DNA of 64,000 bases from Candidatus Saccharimonadales bacterium (GTDB lineage Bacteria > Patescibacteriota > Saccharimonadia > Saccharimonadales > Saccharimonadaceae): assembly GCA_035697325.1 (NCBI GenBank), contig DASSDB010000002.1, positions 519,426 to 583,425 on the forward strand. Direction: 5' to 3'. Below, one piece after another: positions 24,783-33,686 of this stretch. Under the pieces are notes generated by a model. That model had not been told where the DNA came from. It did no database searches and was given only the letters and a program-made list of their open reading frames with translations. The position numbers were made by a program, and so were the translations under genes. Position 1 is the stretch's first letter, and each line of letters opens with the position of its first letter.

Positions 24783-25366
24783 TGCAGGTTGAAACTACCC
24801 TCCGGGCTCAAAACGAAAGAACGCTCATTGGGTTTTGGATTTACCTTATGACGGATGTCGTTTTGTTTGCCACACTTTTTGCGACGTATATGGTCTTGCA
24901 GGGCAGTACGAATGGAGGGCCGGCTGGGTCGGATATATTCAACCTACAATTCGTACTGGTTGAGACGGGACTCTTGCTGACGAGTAGCTTTACAGCAGGC
25001 TTGATGACTGTTGCCATGAGAAAGTCAGACAGCACACAGGCGGCATGGTGGCTCATAATTACCTTTCTCCTGGGGGCGAGCTTCCTTGGGCTGGAGCTCC
25101 AGGAATTTACAAAACTTGCAAGCGAAGGTAATAGCTGGCAGCATAGCGCCTTTCTTTCGAGTTTCTTTACGCTCGTCGGAACTCACGGGTTACATATTTT
25201 CTTTGGGCTGCTTTGGTCGGCGGTACTATTTATTCAGTTGATAAAAAAAGGGCTTACAAATAACGTCACTAGGCGATTATCACTCTTTGGTATGTTTTGG
25301 CACTTCCTCGATGTAATCTGGATATTTATATTTACCATCGTGTATCTTATGGGGGTTGTGTTATGA
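24782..25366 (+). CDS. cyoC: Quinol oxidase subunit III
   Basis: 194 residues with five membrane helices as in CyoC. FWIYLMTDVVLFATLFATYM at the start and FFTLVGTHGLHIFFGLLW and WHFLDVIWIFIFTIVYLMG near the end are family signatures. It stabilises the oxidase core. One-base overlap with cyoB and four-base ATGA overlap with cyoD. Confidence 0.93.
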   Translation: MQVETTLRAQNERTLIGFWIYLMTDVVLFATLFATYMVLQGSTNGGPAGSDIFNLQFVLVETGLLLTSSFTAGLMTVAMRKSDSTQAAWWLIITFLLGASFLGLELQEFTKLASEGNSWQHSAFLSSFFTLVGTHGLHIFFGLLWSAVLFIQLIKKGLTNNVTRRLSLFGMFWHFLDVIWIFIFTIVYLMGVVL

Positions 25367-25704
25367 AAAAACCAGTAGTCGCCTACGTGACAGGATACCT
25401 TCTCTCTATTTTTCTTACGCTCTTAGCCTATTTCACGGTTACAAGTGGTAACTTTGCGCCGTTCATTACGATCGCGCTTATATTATCTTTTGCCGTCGTT
25501 CAGCTTTTTGTTCAACTGATATTCTTTTTGCATCTCGGCAGCGAATCACGACCTCGCTGGCGTTTAGTAACCCTGGGATTTGGTGTGCTTGTAGTAGGTA
25601 TAGTCGTATTCGGTTCACTTTGGATTATGGACAATCTCAACTACAATATGATGCATTCACCAAATAAGATGCAACAATATATTGATAAACAAGCAGGCTT
25701 TTGA
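25363..25704 (+). CDS. cyoD: Quinol oxidase subunit IV
   Basis: 113 residues with three membrane helices. TGYLLSIFLTLLAYFTVTSG and VVQLFVQLIFFLHLGSESRP match CyoD, needed for assembly of the CuB centre. The start at 25363 overlaps the cyoC stop; the TGA shares its last base with the cyoE ATG. This TGA is clear evidence for a standard code. Confidence 0.9.
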   Translation: MKKPVVAYVTGYLLSIFLTLLAYFTVTSGNFAPFITIALILSFAVVQLFVQLIFFLHLGSESRPRWRLVTLGFGVLVVGIVVFGSLWIMDNLNYNMMHSPNKMQQYIDKQAGF

Positions 25705-26564
25705 TGCAAGCAATAAGAGTGTATTATAAACTTGCAAAGCCGGGTATCGTCTACGGCAATCTGCTGACTACGGCGGCGGGTTATTTTCTGGCCTCAGGTA
25801 GAGTTATCCAGCCCCTGATTGGCATCGGCCTATTGATTGGTATTGGCTTTGTGATGGGTTCGGCGTGTGTTCTAAATAATATTATGGATCGTGGGATCGA
25901 TCGAAAGATGAAGCGGACAAAAGGAAGGGTGCTTGTAACGGGGGAGGTATCAGTACCGAGCGCAGCAGTGTATGCAGGCGTGCTAGGATTGGCGGGTTTT
26001 GCTCTTCTAGCTATATACACCAATCTGCTAACTGTAGTATTAGGGGCTGTGGCGATGTTCTTATATGTTGTAGCGTATGGAATTGCTAAGCGCCGTACGA
26101 TATATAGCACACTTATCGGGACAATTCCTGGCGCTATGCCACCGGTGGCAGGTTATGTTGCGGTAACGAACGTGTTTGATGGAGCGGCCTGGCTTTTATT
26201 CATTGCCTTAATGGTGTGGCAAATGGCGCATTTCTATTCGATTGCTATTTATCGCCAAAAAGAATATAAAGCGGCTGATTTGCCTATCATGAGCGTAAAA
26301 CGAGGTATTGGAGCAACTAAACAACAGATTGTTTTTTATATCATTCTCTTTATCCCTGTGGTCTTTCTTTTTACATATTTTAGTTATACCGGGATAGTTT
26401 TTGCAGTGGGTATGGTGCTTATTTCGAGTACGTGGCTTACAAAGGCGCTGCGCGGTTACAAAGGGGTCGATAGTGAAAAGTGGGCGCGAGGATTGTTTGG
26501 CTTTTCACTTAAGGTTTTACTCGTATTCTGCTTATTGTTATCAGTTGATGCATGGTTGGTCTAG
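25704..26564 (+). CDS. cyoE: Protohaem IX farnesyltransferase (haem O synthase)
   Basis: 286 residues and about eight membrane helices. The prenyl-diphosphate/Mg2+ motif is seen as NNIMDRGIDRKMKRTKGR, with a second motif near YRQKEYKAADLPIMSVKRG. The enzyme adds a farnesyl group to haem b to make haem O for the oxidase. It needs haem b and farnesyl diphosphate; no haem-synthesis genes lie in the window. One-base overlap with cyoD. Confidence 0.92.
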   Translation: MQAIRVYYKLAKPGIVYGNLLTTAAGYFLASGRVIQPLIGIGLLIGIGFVMGSACVLNNIMDRGIDRKMKRTKGRVLVTGEVSVPSAAVYAGVLGLAGFALLAIYTNLLTVVLGAVAMFLYVVAYGIAKRRTIYSTLIGTIPGAMPPVAGYVAVTNVFDGAAWLLFIALMVWQMAHFYSIAIYRQKEYKAADLPIMSVKRGIGATKQQIVFYIILFIPVVFLFTYFSYTGIVFAVGMVLISSTWLTKALRGYKGVDSEKWARGLFGFSLKVLLVFCLLLSVDAWLV

Positions 26565-26582
26565 GGTGTATACTCTTAAGGT

Positions 26583-26852
26583 ATGATTGTACTGCTCCAC
26601 GTTTCGATTGCCGTAGCGAGCCTTGTGCTCGTGACACACACATTTTTTAAGCCGGCGAATAAAACCTTGTTTGCAAGCTATGGTTCAATTCTGGCCACAC
26701 TAATGAGTGGTTTGTATTTGGTGCTCATTGAACCCGCACGAATGCCTCACACCTGCGAGGTAGGACTTATCTATCTTGTGATCGCTGTAACAATGACACT
26801 CATGGCCCGCACACGTTTACTCAGTACGAAAAAGAGTGAAAAGACCCTATGA
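26583..26852 (+). CDS. Small three-helix membrane protein upstream of NDH-2
   Basis: 89 residues with three hydrophobic segments (1-20, 28-49, 60-76). Histidines lie in or near the membrane (HVSIAVASLVLVTHTFF, PHTCEVGLIYL). TATACT ends eight bases before the ATG, so it starts a new transcript after cyoE, and its stop overlaps NDH-2 by four bases. It may be an accessory of the respiratory chain, for example a haem- or quinone-related membrane subunit, but this is inferred from position only. Confidence 0.6.
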   Translation: MIVLLHVSIAVASLVLVTHTFFKPANKTLFASYGSILATLMSGLYLVLIEPARMPHTCEVGLIYLVIAVTMTLMARTRLLSTKKSEKTL

Positions 26853-28060
26853 ATATTATCGTAGTTGGTGGTGGGTTTGGTGGAATTAAGGCTGCTCTTG
26901 AACTTGCGCGCGACCGTCGCAATAAAATAACGCTCATAAGTAACAGGCCTGATTTTCAGTATTATCCGGCTCTCTATAGCGCTGCTACCGGTCATAGTCA
27001 TCTGGAGTCATGGGTACCTTTAGGTACGATTTTTGCTGGTAAGAAAAATATCACCGTGCAACTCGATACTATAACGGGTGTTGATACAAAAGCTAAAAAA
27101 CTCACAGGTGAATCGGGTGCGACATACACATACGAACGGTGCATTATGGCACTAGGAGTTGTCACGACTTATTTTGGAATCGAAGGGCTTGATGTTTTCT
27201 CGTATGGTATAAAATCGGAAGAAGAAGTGATGCGCTTGAAAAGGCATCTATATGAAGATATCGCCGAAAATCACACCATGGATAAGCACTATGTCGTTAT
27301 CGGTGCCGGTCCTACTGGTGTCGAGTTGGCGGCAGCGCTAGGCTCGTATATCACTCGCCTATGTGACCATTATGGTGTGAAGCAAAGTGGTGCGCCTAAA
27401 ATTGATCTGCTTGAAGGAGCGCCTCGCGTCTTGCCAAAAATGAGCGAAGCGACGAGTCGTATTGTCACGAAACGATTGAAGAAACTTGGAGTCAATGTTC
27501 GTACGGGTCAGGCACTTGAGTCAGCGACCGCAGATCATATTATGGTAGGAGGCAAGCCAATTCGTAGTAGGACGGTTATCTGGACCGCAGGTGTCACGAA
27601 CCATCCTTTTTACAAAGTGAATGCTCCTAGTTTCGAACTTTTGCCAAACGGACGTGTAAAAGTTGATGCATTCATGAAAGCGGCACCCGATGTATATGTT
27701 ATTGGCGACAATGCGGCGACTCCTTATTCTGGTCTCGCCCAGACAGCACTTCACGATGCGCTATTTGTAGCTCATAATATCTGGCGAGAACAAAACGGCA
27801 AGTCTCCTAAAAAGTACAAAGCCGTGAAGCCACCAGTAGTTATTCCAGTGGGCGAAGATTGGGCCATTCTGGAGTGGCGCGGTCTTCGTATTAGCGGTTG
27901 GCTTGGAACGTTGCTACGCCGTGCCGCCGACTTTATCGGCTATAATGATATGCTTCCACTTGGCCAAGCACTTGGTGCCTGGCATGCATCGATGGTGATG
28001 GAGGATAATTACTTTACTCCTGCCAAATCCGAAACAGGCCGGACGGCCATTCGAAAATAA
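26849..28060 (+). CDS. ndh: Type II NADH:quinone dehydrogenase
   Basis: 403 residues with two Rossmann folds: VVGGGFGGIKAALEL (FAD) and YVVIGAGPTGVELAAALGSY (NADH). WTAGVTNHPFY and VYVIGDNA..PYSGLAQTALHDA are conserved in NDH-2, the latter binding FAD and quinone. The C-terminal region (FIGYNDMLPLG..LGAWHASMVM) supplies the amphipathic membrane-binding segment. It oxidises NADH and reduces quinone without proton pumping, feeding the bo3 oxidase encoded just upstream. Confidence 0.9.
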   Translation: MNIIVVGGGFGGIKAALELARDRRNKITLISNRPDFQYYPALYSAATGHSHLESWVPLGTIFAGKKNITVQLDTITGVDTKAKKLTGESGATYTYERCIMALGVVTTYFGIEGLDVFSYGIKSEEEVMRLKRHLYEDIAENHTMDKHYVVIGAGPTGVELAAALGSYITRLCDHYGVKQSGAPKIDLLEGAPRVLPKMSEATSRIVTKRLKKLGVNVRTGQALESATADHIMVGGKPIRSRTVIWTAGVTNHPFYKVNAPSFELLPNGRVKVDAFMKAAPDVYVIGDNAATPYSGLAQTALHDALFVAHNIWREQNGKSPKKYKAVKPPVVIPVGEDWAILEWRGLRISGWLGTLLRRAADFIGYNDMLPLGQALGAWHASMVMEDNYFTPAKSETGRTAIRK

Positions 28061-28110
28061 CAGATTATCTGGTATACTAACGGATAACGTATTAAGAAAG
28101 AGGACAGGGA

Positions 28111-28701
28111 ATGGCAACGCCAAAGAGTCAGAGAATCGGTATTTGGGTGATCGCGTCAGTCTTAATGATCGGAACTATCGGATCGTTTGCGGTAATGATC
28201 TTGCAGAGCCAAAATGCACAGACCGATCAACAGCAACAGCAAAAGCTCATTGAAGAATATCAGAAACAGCTAGCAGATCAACAAAAGCAGGCAGATGAAT
28301 TATCGAGCCAATATTATGCGGAGTTCTCTCAGTATAAAGATGTGCCTGCGGCTTTTGACATGAACGCGGTTGGCGATAAGGTCACGACAAATGATTTGAA
28401 GCCTGGAACGGGTGCTGAAATAAAATCAGATACGAAATACAAAGCCTACTATATCGGTTGGAATCCAAAAGGAAAGGTATTTGATAGTTCAATCAGTGAC
28501 CAAAAGTTAAAGGCGCCAATTGATACGGCAACCACAACACTTATTGAAGGTTGGAGTCAAGGCACCGTAGGTATGAAGGTGGGTGGTGTTCGCGAAATAA
28601 CGATTCCTTCTGACTTGGCTTATAAGGACCAAGGAAGCGGCGATGACATTCCGCCCAATACGCCTATTAAATTCGTAGTAATGGTTATTGCTACCAACTA
28701 A
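28111..28701 (+). CDS. Membrane-anchored FKBP-type peptidyl-prolyl isomerase
   Basis: 196 residues: N-terminal membrane anchor (about 9-30), a Gln-rich coiled coil (about 35-70) and a C-terminal FKBP domain (about 85-196; YIGWNPKGKVFDSSI, LIEGWSQGTVGMKVGGVREITIP, IPPNTPIKFVVMVI). It probably helps fold exported proteins at the outer face of the membrane. TATACT lies about 35 bases upstream with GAGGACAGGGA before the ATG. Confidence 0.85.
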   Translation: MATPKSQRIGIWVIASVLMIGTIGSFAVMILQSQNAQTDQQQQQKLIEEYQKQLADQQKQADELSSQYYAEFSQYKDVPAAFDMNAVGDKVTTNDLKPGTGAEIKSDTKYKAYYIGWNPKGKVFDSSISDQKLKAPIDTATTTLIEGWSQGTVGMKVGGVREITIPSDLAYKDQGSGDDIPPNTPIKFVVMVIATN

Positions 28702-28743
28702 GCAAGTGCTATACTGGATATAGTAAAAAGAAGAGGGAATCTG

Positions 28744-29682
28744 ATGGCGAAAGAAATACGCGATGTTGTAATGGTGGGTACTGGTCCGAGCGCACTTGCT
28801 GCGGCTGTTTATACGACCAGGGAAGATATTGATACAGTATTGTATGAGAAGAGCATTATTGGCGGTCTCGCTGCGGTAACGGATAAAGTTGATAATTATC
28901 CGGGATTTCCTGATGGGATCGAAGGTCTTGTCTTGGCCGAACAACTACAAAAACAGGCTGAACGGTTTGGGGCGGAAATTGAGTTCGGTGAGGTATCTGC
29001 TATTCGAGACGAAGGTGATGTCAAAGTATTGACCATCGATAGTCAGGAAGTAAAAGCACGAAGTATCCTCATAGCCACGGGTAGCGATTACACGAAGCTT
29101 GGCATACCCGGCGAAAGTGAGTACTATGGCCGTGGCGTTCATTACTGTGCTACCTGTGACGGGGCTTTTTACCGCGATAAGCGATTGGTGGTAACTGGAG
29201 GTGGTAACTCGGCGGTACAGGAAGCAATGTTCCTTACTCGTTTCGCAACGCACATTGATCTACTGGTGCGAAGTAAAATCTCTGCGAGTGAAATCCTTCA
29301 GCAGGAACTACAGAAATTTGTTGATGAGGGCAAGATTACTGTACATCTCGGCACCACAACAGATGAGATCGTTGCTACTGACGGCAAAGTGACGTCAGTT
29401 GTCGGTACGCAAAACGGTGAGCGAAAGTCTTTTCAGGCGGACGGCATCTTTGTGTTTATAGGCCTGAAGCCGAACACTGGATTTTTAGCTGGTACTGGTA
29501 TCGAACTTGATGAGATGGGAATGATAAAAACTGATCGCCACCTAATGACGAGCATGCCCGGGGTATTTGCAAGCGGTGATGTCCGTTCGCATGCTACGAT
29601 GCAAATCGCCAGCGCTGTAGGAGAAGGTGCGACGGCGGCACTCTCAATCCGTGAGTATCTTGATTTGAAAAAAATGGTATAA
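28744..29682 (+). CDS. trxB: Thioredoxin reductase
   Basis: 312 residues. FAD motif VGTGPSALAAAVY, redox centre YCATCDGAFY (CxxC) and NADPH motif VTGGGNSAVQEAMFL are present; the C-terminal FASGDVRSHATMQIASAVGEG binds FAD. It passes NADPH electrons to thioredoxin in the cytoplasm. AGAGGGA precedes the ATG. Its stop region contains the TATAAT of the next, orphan gene. Thioredoxin itself is not in the window. Confidence 0.93.
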   Translation: MAKEIRDVVMVGTGPSALAAAVYTTREDIDTVLYEKSIIGGLAAVTDKVDNYPGFPDGIEGLVLAEQLQKQAERFGAEIEFGEVSAIRDEGDVKVLTIDSQEVKARSILIATGSDYTKLGIPGESEYYGRGVHYCATCDGAFYRDKRLVVTGGGNSAVQEAMFLTRFATHIDLLVRSKISASEILQQELQKFVDEGKITVHLGTTTDEIVATDGKVTSVVGTQNGERKSFQADGIFVFIGLKPNTGFLAGTGIELDEMGMIKTDRHLMTSMPGVFASGDVRSHATMQIASAVGEGATAALSIREYLDLKKMV

Positions 29683-29683
29683 T
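29678..29683 (+). promoter_or_regulatory. -10 box of orphan gene inside trxB stop
   Basis: TATAAT overlaps the TAA of trxB. The matching -35 is weak. Confidence 0.5.
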
Positions 29684-29721
29684 ACAATTTGTCCAAATCC
29701 GGCTCTTGAGGAGTGATTTCG

Positions 29722-30120
29722 ATGTCCGTGGAGTTTCCCGCAACGTATGAAGACTTCTGTGAAAGCATGGGTCGGAGACTGATCCGATTCAATTTCAGCG
29801 CACTTGGGATCGAGCCGCCGCCGGACGTCCTTGAAGGCCAATTTCGCCGGGTGTTCGCGGAATGGCGCGCTGATCATCTGGATGACTTGCAGTGGCTGAA
29901 GGTTGCTGCTGAAGCAGCGTTGCAGGTAGCGCCGGAAGGACTGGGGGCGGTGCGGGAAAGCTTCAATCTCGATGTCGATTCTATCGCCGAGCTCGGAGCG
30001 TTTTTTCGAGACGGCGAACAGGCGTACCTGTTGGAGCTGAGGACCGCTTTCCAAAACGATGCGATCGCTTTCGTGAAGCTCATGCACTACTTCGTGGAGC
30101 TGGGTCCGACGAGCAAGTAG
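29722..30120 (+). CDS. Orphan helical protein, GC-rich cassette
   Basis: 132 residues from the ATG at 29722, with GAGGAG eight bases upstream (the GTG at 29713 is inside this site). Predicted mostly helical: FPATYEDFCESMGRRLIRF, VLEGQFRRVFAEWRADHLDD, DIDSIAEL-type segments and a C-terminal FVKLMHYFVELG. Third codon positions are much richer in G/C than in trxB. A single-gene unit with its own hairpin; no recognised domain. Confidence 0.6.
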   Translation: MSVEFPATYEDFCESMGRRLIRFNFSALGIEPPPDVLEGQFRRVFAEWRADHLDDLQWLKVAAEAALQVAPEGLGAVRESFNLDVDSIAELGAFFRDGEQAYLLELRTAFQNDAIAFVKLMHYFVELGPTSK

Positions 30121-30123
30121 CTG

Positions 30124-30167
30124 TGATGGGACGGGGGCGTGAAGAAATTCCGCTCCCGTTCCCATCA
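30124..30167. terminator. GC-rich hairpin between convergent genes
   Basis: TGATGGGACGGGGGCG and CGCTCCCGTTCCCATCA pair with few mismatches. The distal arm contains the stop codon of the convergent GDPD gene. Confidence 0.7.
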
Positions 30168-30863
30168 AATAGAATGACGCTTTAACTCTTCAATGACACG
30201 GTCTGGTCGATTGGTCACGACACCTTCAACACCCTCTTGGGCAAGAAGCGTTGCGGCATTAGGTCGATCAACAGTGTAAGCATAAGTAAATAAACCAACT
30301 TTTTTTGCTATAAGAAGGGCAAACGAATTCACGTAGAGCCTATGGAATCCCACGGCTGTCAGGCGAAGACTTCTCTGATAGGCAATGAAGAGAAATGGAT
30401 TATCAAAATGGAGTAGTGAGAGGTTTGCGCGCTTGCTCACTTTTCGGATGGCTCGAAGCTCGCCACCGTTAAAAGAAGAAAATAAGATATTATCCCAATC
30501 CTCAGGTTTTTTGATGTAGTGCTTTTTTACAAAGGTGGCAGTCACTTTTCCGCTGCCTCTGCCCTTTACCTCAATATTGAGTAATATGGTCCCAAAAAAT
30601 TCATCCAATACTTCCTCTAGAGTGACGATAGGGAATTCAAGAAGACGTTGGCGCAGTTCGTTGAGCGTATGATGAGAGATGATCGAAAGATCATGATGCG
30701 TGCGAAAAGTGTGAAAATCATGTGCTAAGACAGGAATACCGTCTTTGGTAATGCGCACATCAAACTCTAATATATCAGCGCCGGCTTCAAGTCCCGCTCG
30801 CAAGGCTTCAAGCGTATTTTCGTGAGCAAGGCCTGCTGCGCCCCTGTGACCAATAACCAACAT
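30165..30863 (-). CDS. Glycerophosphodiester phosphodiesterase
   Basis: 232 residues from the ATG at 30863, nine bases after TATACT. The family signature is clear: VIGHRGAAGLAHENTLEA (HRG and EN), ILEFDVRITKDGIPVLAHD (ExD and catalytic His). VNSFALLIAKKVGLFTYAYT lies on the last strands. It hydrolyses glycerophosphodiesters to glycerol-3-phosphate and an alcohol; no signal peptide, so cytoplasmic. It could recycle lipid head groups taken from a host. Confidence 0.88.
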   Translation of the reverse strand: MLVIGHRGAAGLAHENTLEALRAGLEAGADILEFDVRITKDGIPVLAHDFHTFRTHHDLSIISHHTLNELRQRLLEFPIVTLEEVLDEFFGTILLNIEVKGRGSGKVTATFVKKHYIKKPEDWDNILFSSFNGGELRAIRKVSKRANLSLLHFDNPFLFIAYQRSLRLTAVGFHRLYVNSFALLIAKKVGLFTYAYTVDRPNAATLLAQEGVEGVVTNRPDRVIEELKRHSI

Positions 30864-30923
30864 ATTGCCCTTAGTATAGCAAATTGTTACAATAACGTTA
30901 GTTTTAAAATAACGGAGATAATT

Positions 30924-31451
30924 ATGGCTGATTTCAACCAAATTCTTACTCCTGGTAGCGTTGACGAAGGTGTGGTAAACGTCGTTGTCGAGATTCCTGC
31001 CGGTAGTTCACATAAAATCGAATGGAACCGCGACCTCGCGGTAATGCAACTTGATCGCGTTGAGCCGGCAATCTTTGCTAAGCCGACTAATTATGGCTTT
31101 ATCCCACAGACCCTTGATGAAGATGGCGATGAGCTTGATGTACTTATTGTAACTGACGAGCCGCTCCCTACAGGTGTGTTCTTAGAAGGTAAAATCATCG
31201 GTGTTATGAAATTTGAGGATGATGGTGAAGTTGATGATAAGATCGTGGTTGTTCCTACGGACGATCGCAATACAGGCAATCGTATCCAAACCTTAGCTGA
31301 TATTCCGCAGCTCGTGAAGCAAATCGAAAACCACTTTAACCATTACAAAGATCTTAAAAAACCTGGCTCAACCATTGTGAAAAGCTGGGGCGACGTTGAA
31401 GAAGCGAAAGCTGTCGTTCACGAATCTATCGAACGCTGGAATAATCGATAA
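30924..31451 (+). CDS. ppa: Inorganic pyrophosphatase, soluble family I
   Basis: 175 residues from the ATG at 30924 (GGAG upstream). Metal-binding and catalytic regions: YGFIPQTLDEDGDELDVLIV (DGDxLDV) and EDDGEVDDKIVVVPTDD. It hydrolyses PPi to drive biosynthesis. Its start region is divergent from GDPD. Confidence 0.93.
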   Translation: MADFNQILTPGSVDEGVVNVVVEIPAGSSHKIEWNRDLAVMQLDRVEPAIFAKPTNYGFIPQTLDEDGDELDVLIVTDEPLPTGVFLEGKIIGVMKFEDDGEVDDKIVVVPTDDRNTGNRIQTLADIPQLVKQIENHFNHYKDLKKPGSTIVKSWGDVEEAKAVVHESIERWNNR

Positions 31452-31468
31452 TACAAATCACATTACAA

Positions 31469-33016
31469 TTAGTTCTTCTTTTTACGAAGGACTTTTTGTT
31501 TTATTACATTTGCAGCAGTGCTAATCGATTCGATCAAACCAAGTTTTTTCAATTGTGCGCGGAGCTTTTCGCGAGCATGGCTGGTCGTAACAAGATCGAG
31601 CCATGCTGGCTTTGGAAGCGATAACGTACGCGTCACCACTTCAACGACATCTCCGTTTTGGAGTGGCTTGTCGAACGGATGAATGTTGCCATTAACCTTA
31701 AAGCTATAGGCATGCATACCGATATCGCTATGGACAAGGTAGGCAAAATCAAGCGGCAACGATCCTTCTGGAAGATTGTAAATATCTCCATTTGGCGAGT
31801 AGACGAAAATACGGTCATTAAACAAATCAATATTGAGTTGTTCGTGAGAAATAGTATCACCTGATCCAAGTCGTGAAGCAACTTCCTGAAGCTGGGTAAT
31901 CCACTGTAAGTGAGAAGGAAGATTGGCGATACGCTTCGTATTTTTTAAATAATCTTTTGAATTTTTTTGCTCATGATAATGAAAGCTAGCCGCAAGCCCG
32001 CGCTCCGCATATTCATGCATATCGTAGGTCCGAATCTGAAACTCAACGATCTGCTTGCTTGGTGTGATAACCGTAGTATGAAGACTTTGATATCCATTGG
32101 GCTTCGGCACGGCAATATAATCTTTAATCCGGGAAATCATCGGCTGATAAAGTGAATGAAGAAGACCGAGCACCCGGTAGCATGCTTCCTTGTCTTTTAC
32201 GATAACGCGAAGTGCCATAAGATCATAGATATCATCTATGTTGCCATCGACTTTTTTTAGCTTTTTATGCAAGCTATAAATACTTTTCACGCGACCGTTT
32301 ACCTCAAATTCAATATCGTGTTTTCTAAGTTCGGCTTCTACTTGTTTGCGAACCTCGCCCAACTTCCGCGTGCTTTTACCAAGGCGTTTACGCATCATAT
32401 TTTTTAGATGCTGAAATTCTTTGGGGTCAAGGTAACTGTAGGCAAATTCTTCGATTTGCATACGCACTCGTCCCATACCAAGCCGGTCGGCAATCGGTGC
32501 AAATACCTCAAGGCTTTCGCGGGCGATTTTTTGTTGCTTTTCTGCGGGCATATATTGGAGAGTCGAAAGGTTATGGAGACGATCGGCAAGTTTGATAATG
32601 ATGACGCGAACATCTTGGCCCACGGCAATCAGTAGTTTCGAAAGATTATCGGTTGTTTGTGGCAGATAACTCTCGAGATTACGCATACCGGCACGCGCCT
32701 GCGATACCTTGGTGACCCCATCAACTAAAAAAGCAACGTCGCCACCAAAAAGATTTTCAATATCTTTTAATGTAGTTTCCGTATCTTCAACGGTGTCGTG
32801 TAAGACGCCGGCGAGTACGGTATCGATGTCCATGCCCCACTCGATAAGTGTGTCGGCAACAGCGAGTGGATGGATGATATACGGTTCACCGCTTTTGCGA
32901 AACAGGCCTTCATGCGCGTCTGTAGCAAAATCGATCGCATGCTCCAATTCTAAAAGCTCGTCTTCTTCATAATGAGGCGAGGCGTGTTTAATGACTTCTT
33001 TTTTGTGCAATGCCAT
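31469..33016 (-). CDS. Bifunctional (p)ppGpp synthetase/hydrolase (Rel)
   Basis: 515 residues. HD hydrolase domain (YIIHPLAVADTLIEWG, LAGVLHDTVEDTETT, IKLADRLHNLSTL), synthetase domain (DIYDLMALRVIV, NGYQSLHTTVI, EFQIRTYDMHEYAERG) and a TGS domain (FVYSPNGDIYNLPEGSLPLD). The C-terminal RIS/ACT regions of long Rel proteins are absent. It makes and degrades the alarmone that slows growth on starvation. The start at 33016 follows TATACT by nine bases; the longer frame to 33109 contains this promoter and is rejected. Confidence 0.9.
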   Translation of the reverse strand: MALHKKEVIKHASPHYEEDELLELEHAIDFATDAHEGLFRKSGEPYIIHPLAVADTLIEWGMDIDTVLAGVLHDTVEDTETTLKDIENLFGGDVAFLVDGVTKVSQARAGMRNLESYLPQTTDNLSKLLIAVGQDVRVIIIKLADRLHNLSTLQYMPAEKQQKIARESLEVFAPIADRLGMGRVRMQIEEFAYSYLDPKEFQHLKNMMRKRLGKSTRKLGEVRKQVEAELRKHDIEFEVNGRVKSIYSLHKKLKKVDGNIDDIYDLMALRVIVKDKEACYRVLGLLHSLYQPMISRIKDYIAVPKPNGYQSLHTTVITPSKQIVEFQIRTYDMHEYAERGLAASFHYHEQKNSKDYLKNTKRIANLPSHLQWITQLQEVASRLGSGDTISHEQLNIDLFNDRIFVYSPNGDIYNLPEGSLPLDFAYLVHSDIGMHAYSFKVNGNIHPFDKPLQNGDVVEVVTRTLSLPKPAWLDLVTTSHAREKLRAQLKKLGLIESISTAANVIKQKVLRKKKN

Positions 33017-33075
33017 AGTAGTAACAGTATAAGTCAAGCGGAGTAAAAAAACGACTCTTAGGAATAGTGGTTGAG

Positions 33076-33109
33076 GTGGAGCGGGGGCTTTGAGCGGCCC
33101 CCGCTCCAC
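33076..33109 (-). terminator. GC-rich hairpin after orphan gene
   Basis: GTGGAGCGGGGGC pairs with GCCCCCGCTCCAC around a short TTTGAGCG loop; perfect 13 bp. No T-run follows. Confidence 0.75.
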
Positions 33110-33119
33110 GCATGTGTTC

Positions 33120-33542
33120 TTAGCTTTCCGTCAGTCTTGAGAAAATTGAGCGGATATCTTCATCCGAGGCGTGCACAGGATTGTCATTGGCGATGCCAAA
33201 GAGCTCCTGCGCCGCAGCCCACCGCCCGTCGTATTTTTCGATGATGAAAAGCACATACTCTTGGTCGTTGACTTCACAGAATGCAAGAGACTTCTCGTTG
33301 AACTCTTCGTACTTTTCCGACCCCAACGGTCGGCACCACGCATCCTGGCCAAAGGCCTTGAACATGAACGGGTCAAGATAGTGAAGTGTGCCATGGAAAA
33401 CTGCCGCACGGGCGCGAACAAAGCTCTCGAAAGCATCCGGGTCGATTGAAATCGGCAGGAAAGAAGAGTCGCCCCAATCGTGCCCACCCCAGTCGAGCGC
33501 TCCCGAACGAATCTCCTGGAGAGACGCAAAACGAACATCCAT
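33120..33542 (-). CDS. Orphan protein of unknown function, GC-rich cassette
   Basis: 140 residues, start ATG 33542 with GAGG seven bases upstream. Acidic, mixed alpha/beta; DWGGHDWGDSSFLPISIDPD is followed by FESFVRARAAVFHGTLHYLD and ends GIANDNPVHASDEDIRSIFS. I do not recognise a domain. Codon use is GC-rich at third positions. It has its own TTGACA-17-TACCAT promoter and a perfect GC hairpin, and lies between rel and the divergent GAPDH gene. The overlapping frames on either strand lack these signals. Confidence 0.65.
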   Translation of the reverse strand: MDVRFASLQEIRSGALDWGGHDWGDSSFLPISIDPDAFESFVRARAAVFHGTLHYLDPFMFKAFGQDAWCRPLGSEKYEEFNEKSLAFCEVNDQEYVLFIIEKYDGRWAAAQELFGIANDNPVHASDEDIRSIFSRLTES

Positions 33543-33580
33543 TATTTAACCTCGCACTGATAGGGAAGATGAACAATAGT

Positions 33581-33609
33581 ATGGTATCTGTACAGAAAAT
33601 AGATGTCAA
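33581..33609 (-). promoter_or_regulatory. Promoter of orphan gene
   Basis: Minus strand TTGACA (33609-33604), 17-base spacer, TACCAT (33586-33581). Confidence 0.6.
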
Positions 33610-33686
33610 CCATTTGCGGGAGGAGTTGCGACGGTATATAATAAACAACAGAAAATGATAACGCTTACAAAAGGAGTGGGGAACTC

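Noticed and set aside
18875..25704. Alternative genetic code with UGA as glycine
   Set aside because: TGA ends pheS and cyoD at overlaps with the next starts, and no in-frame TGA is needed inside conserved genes.
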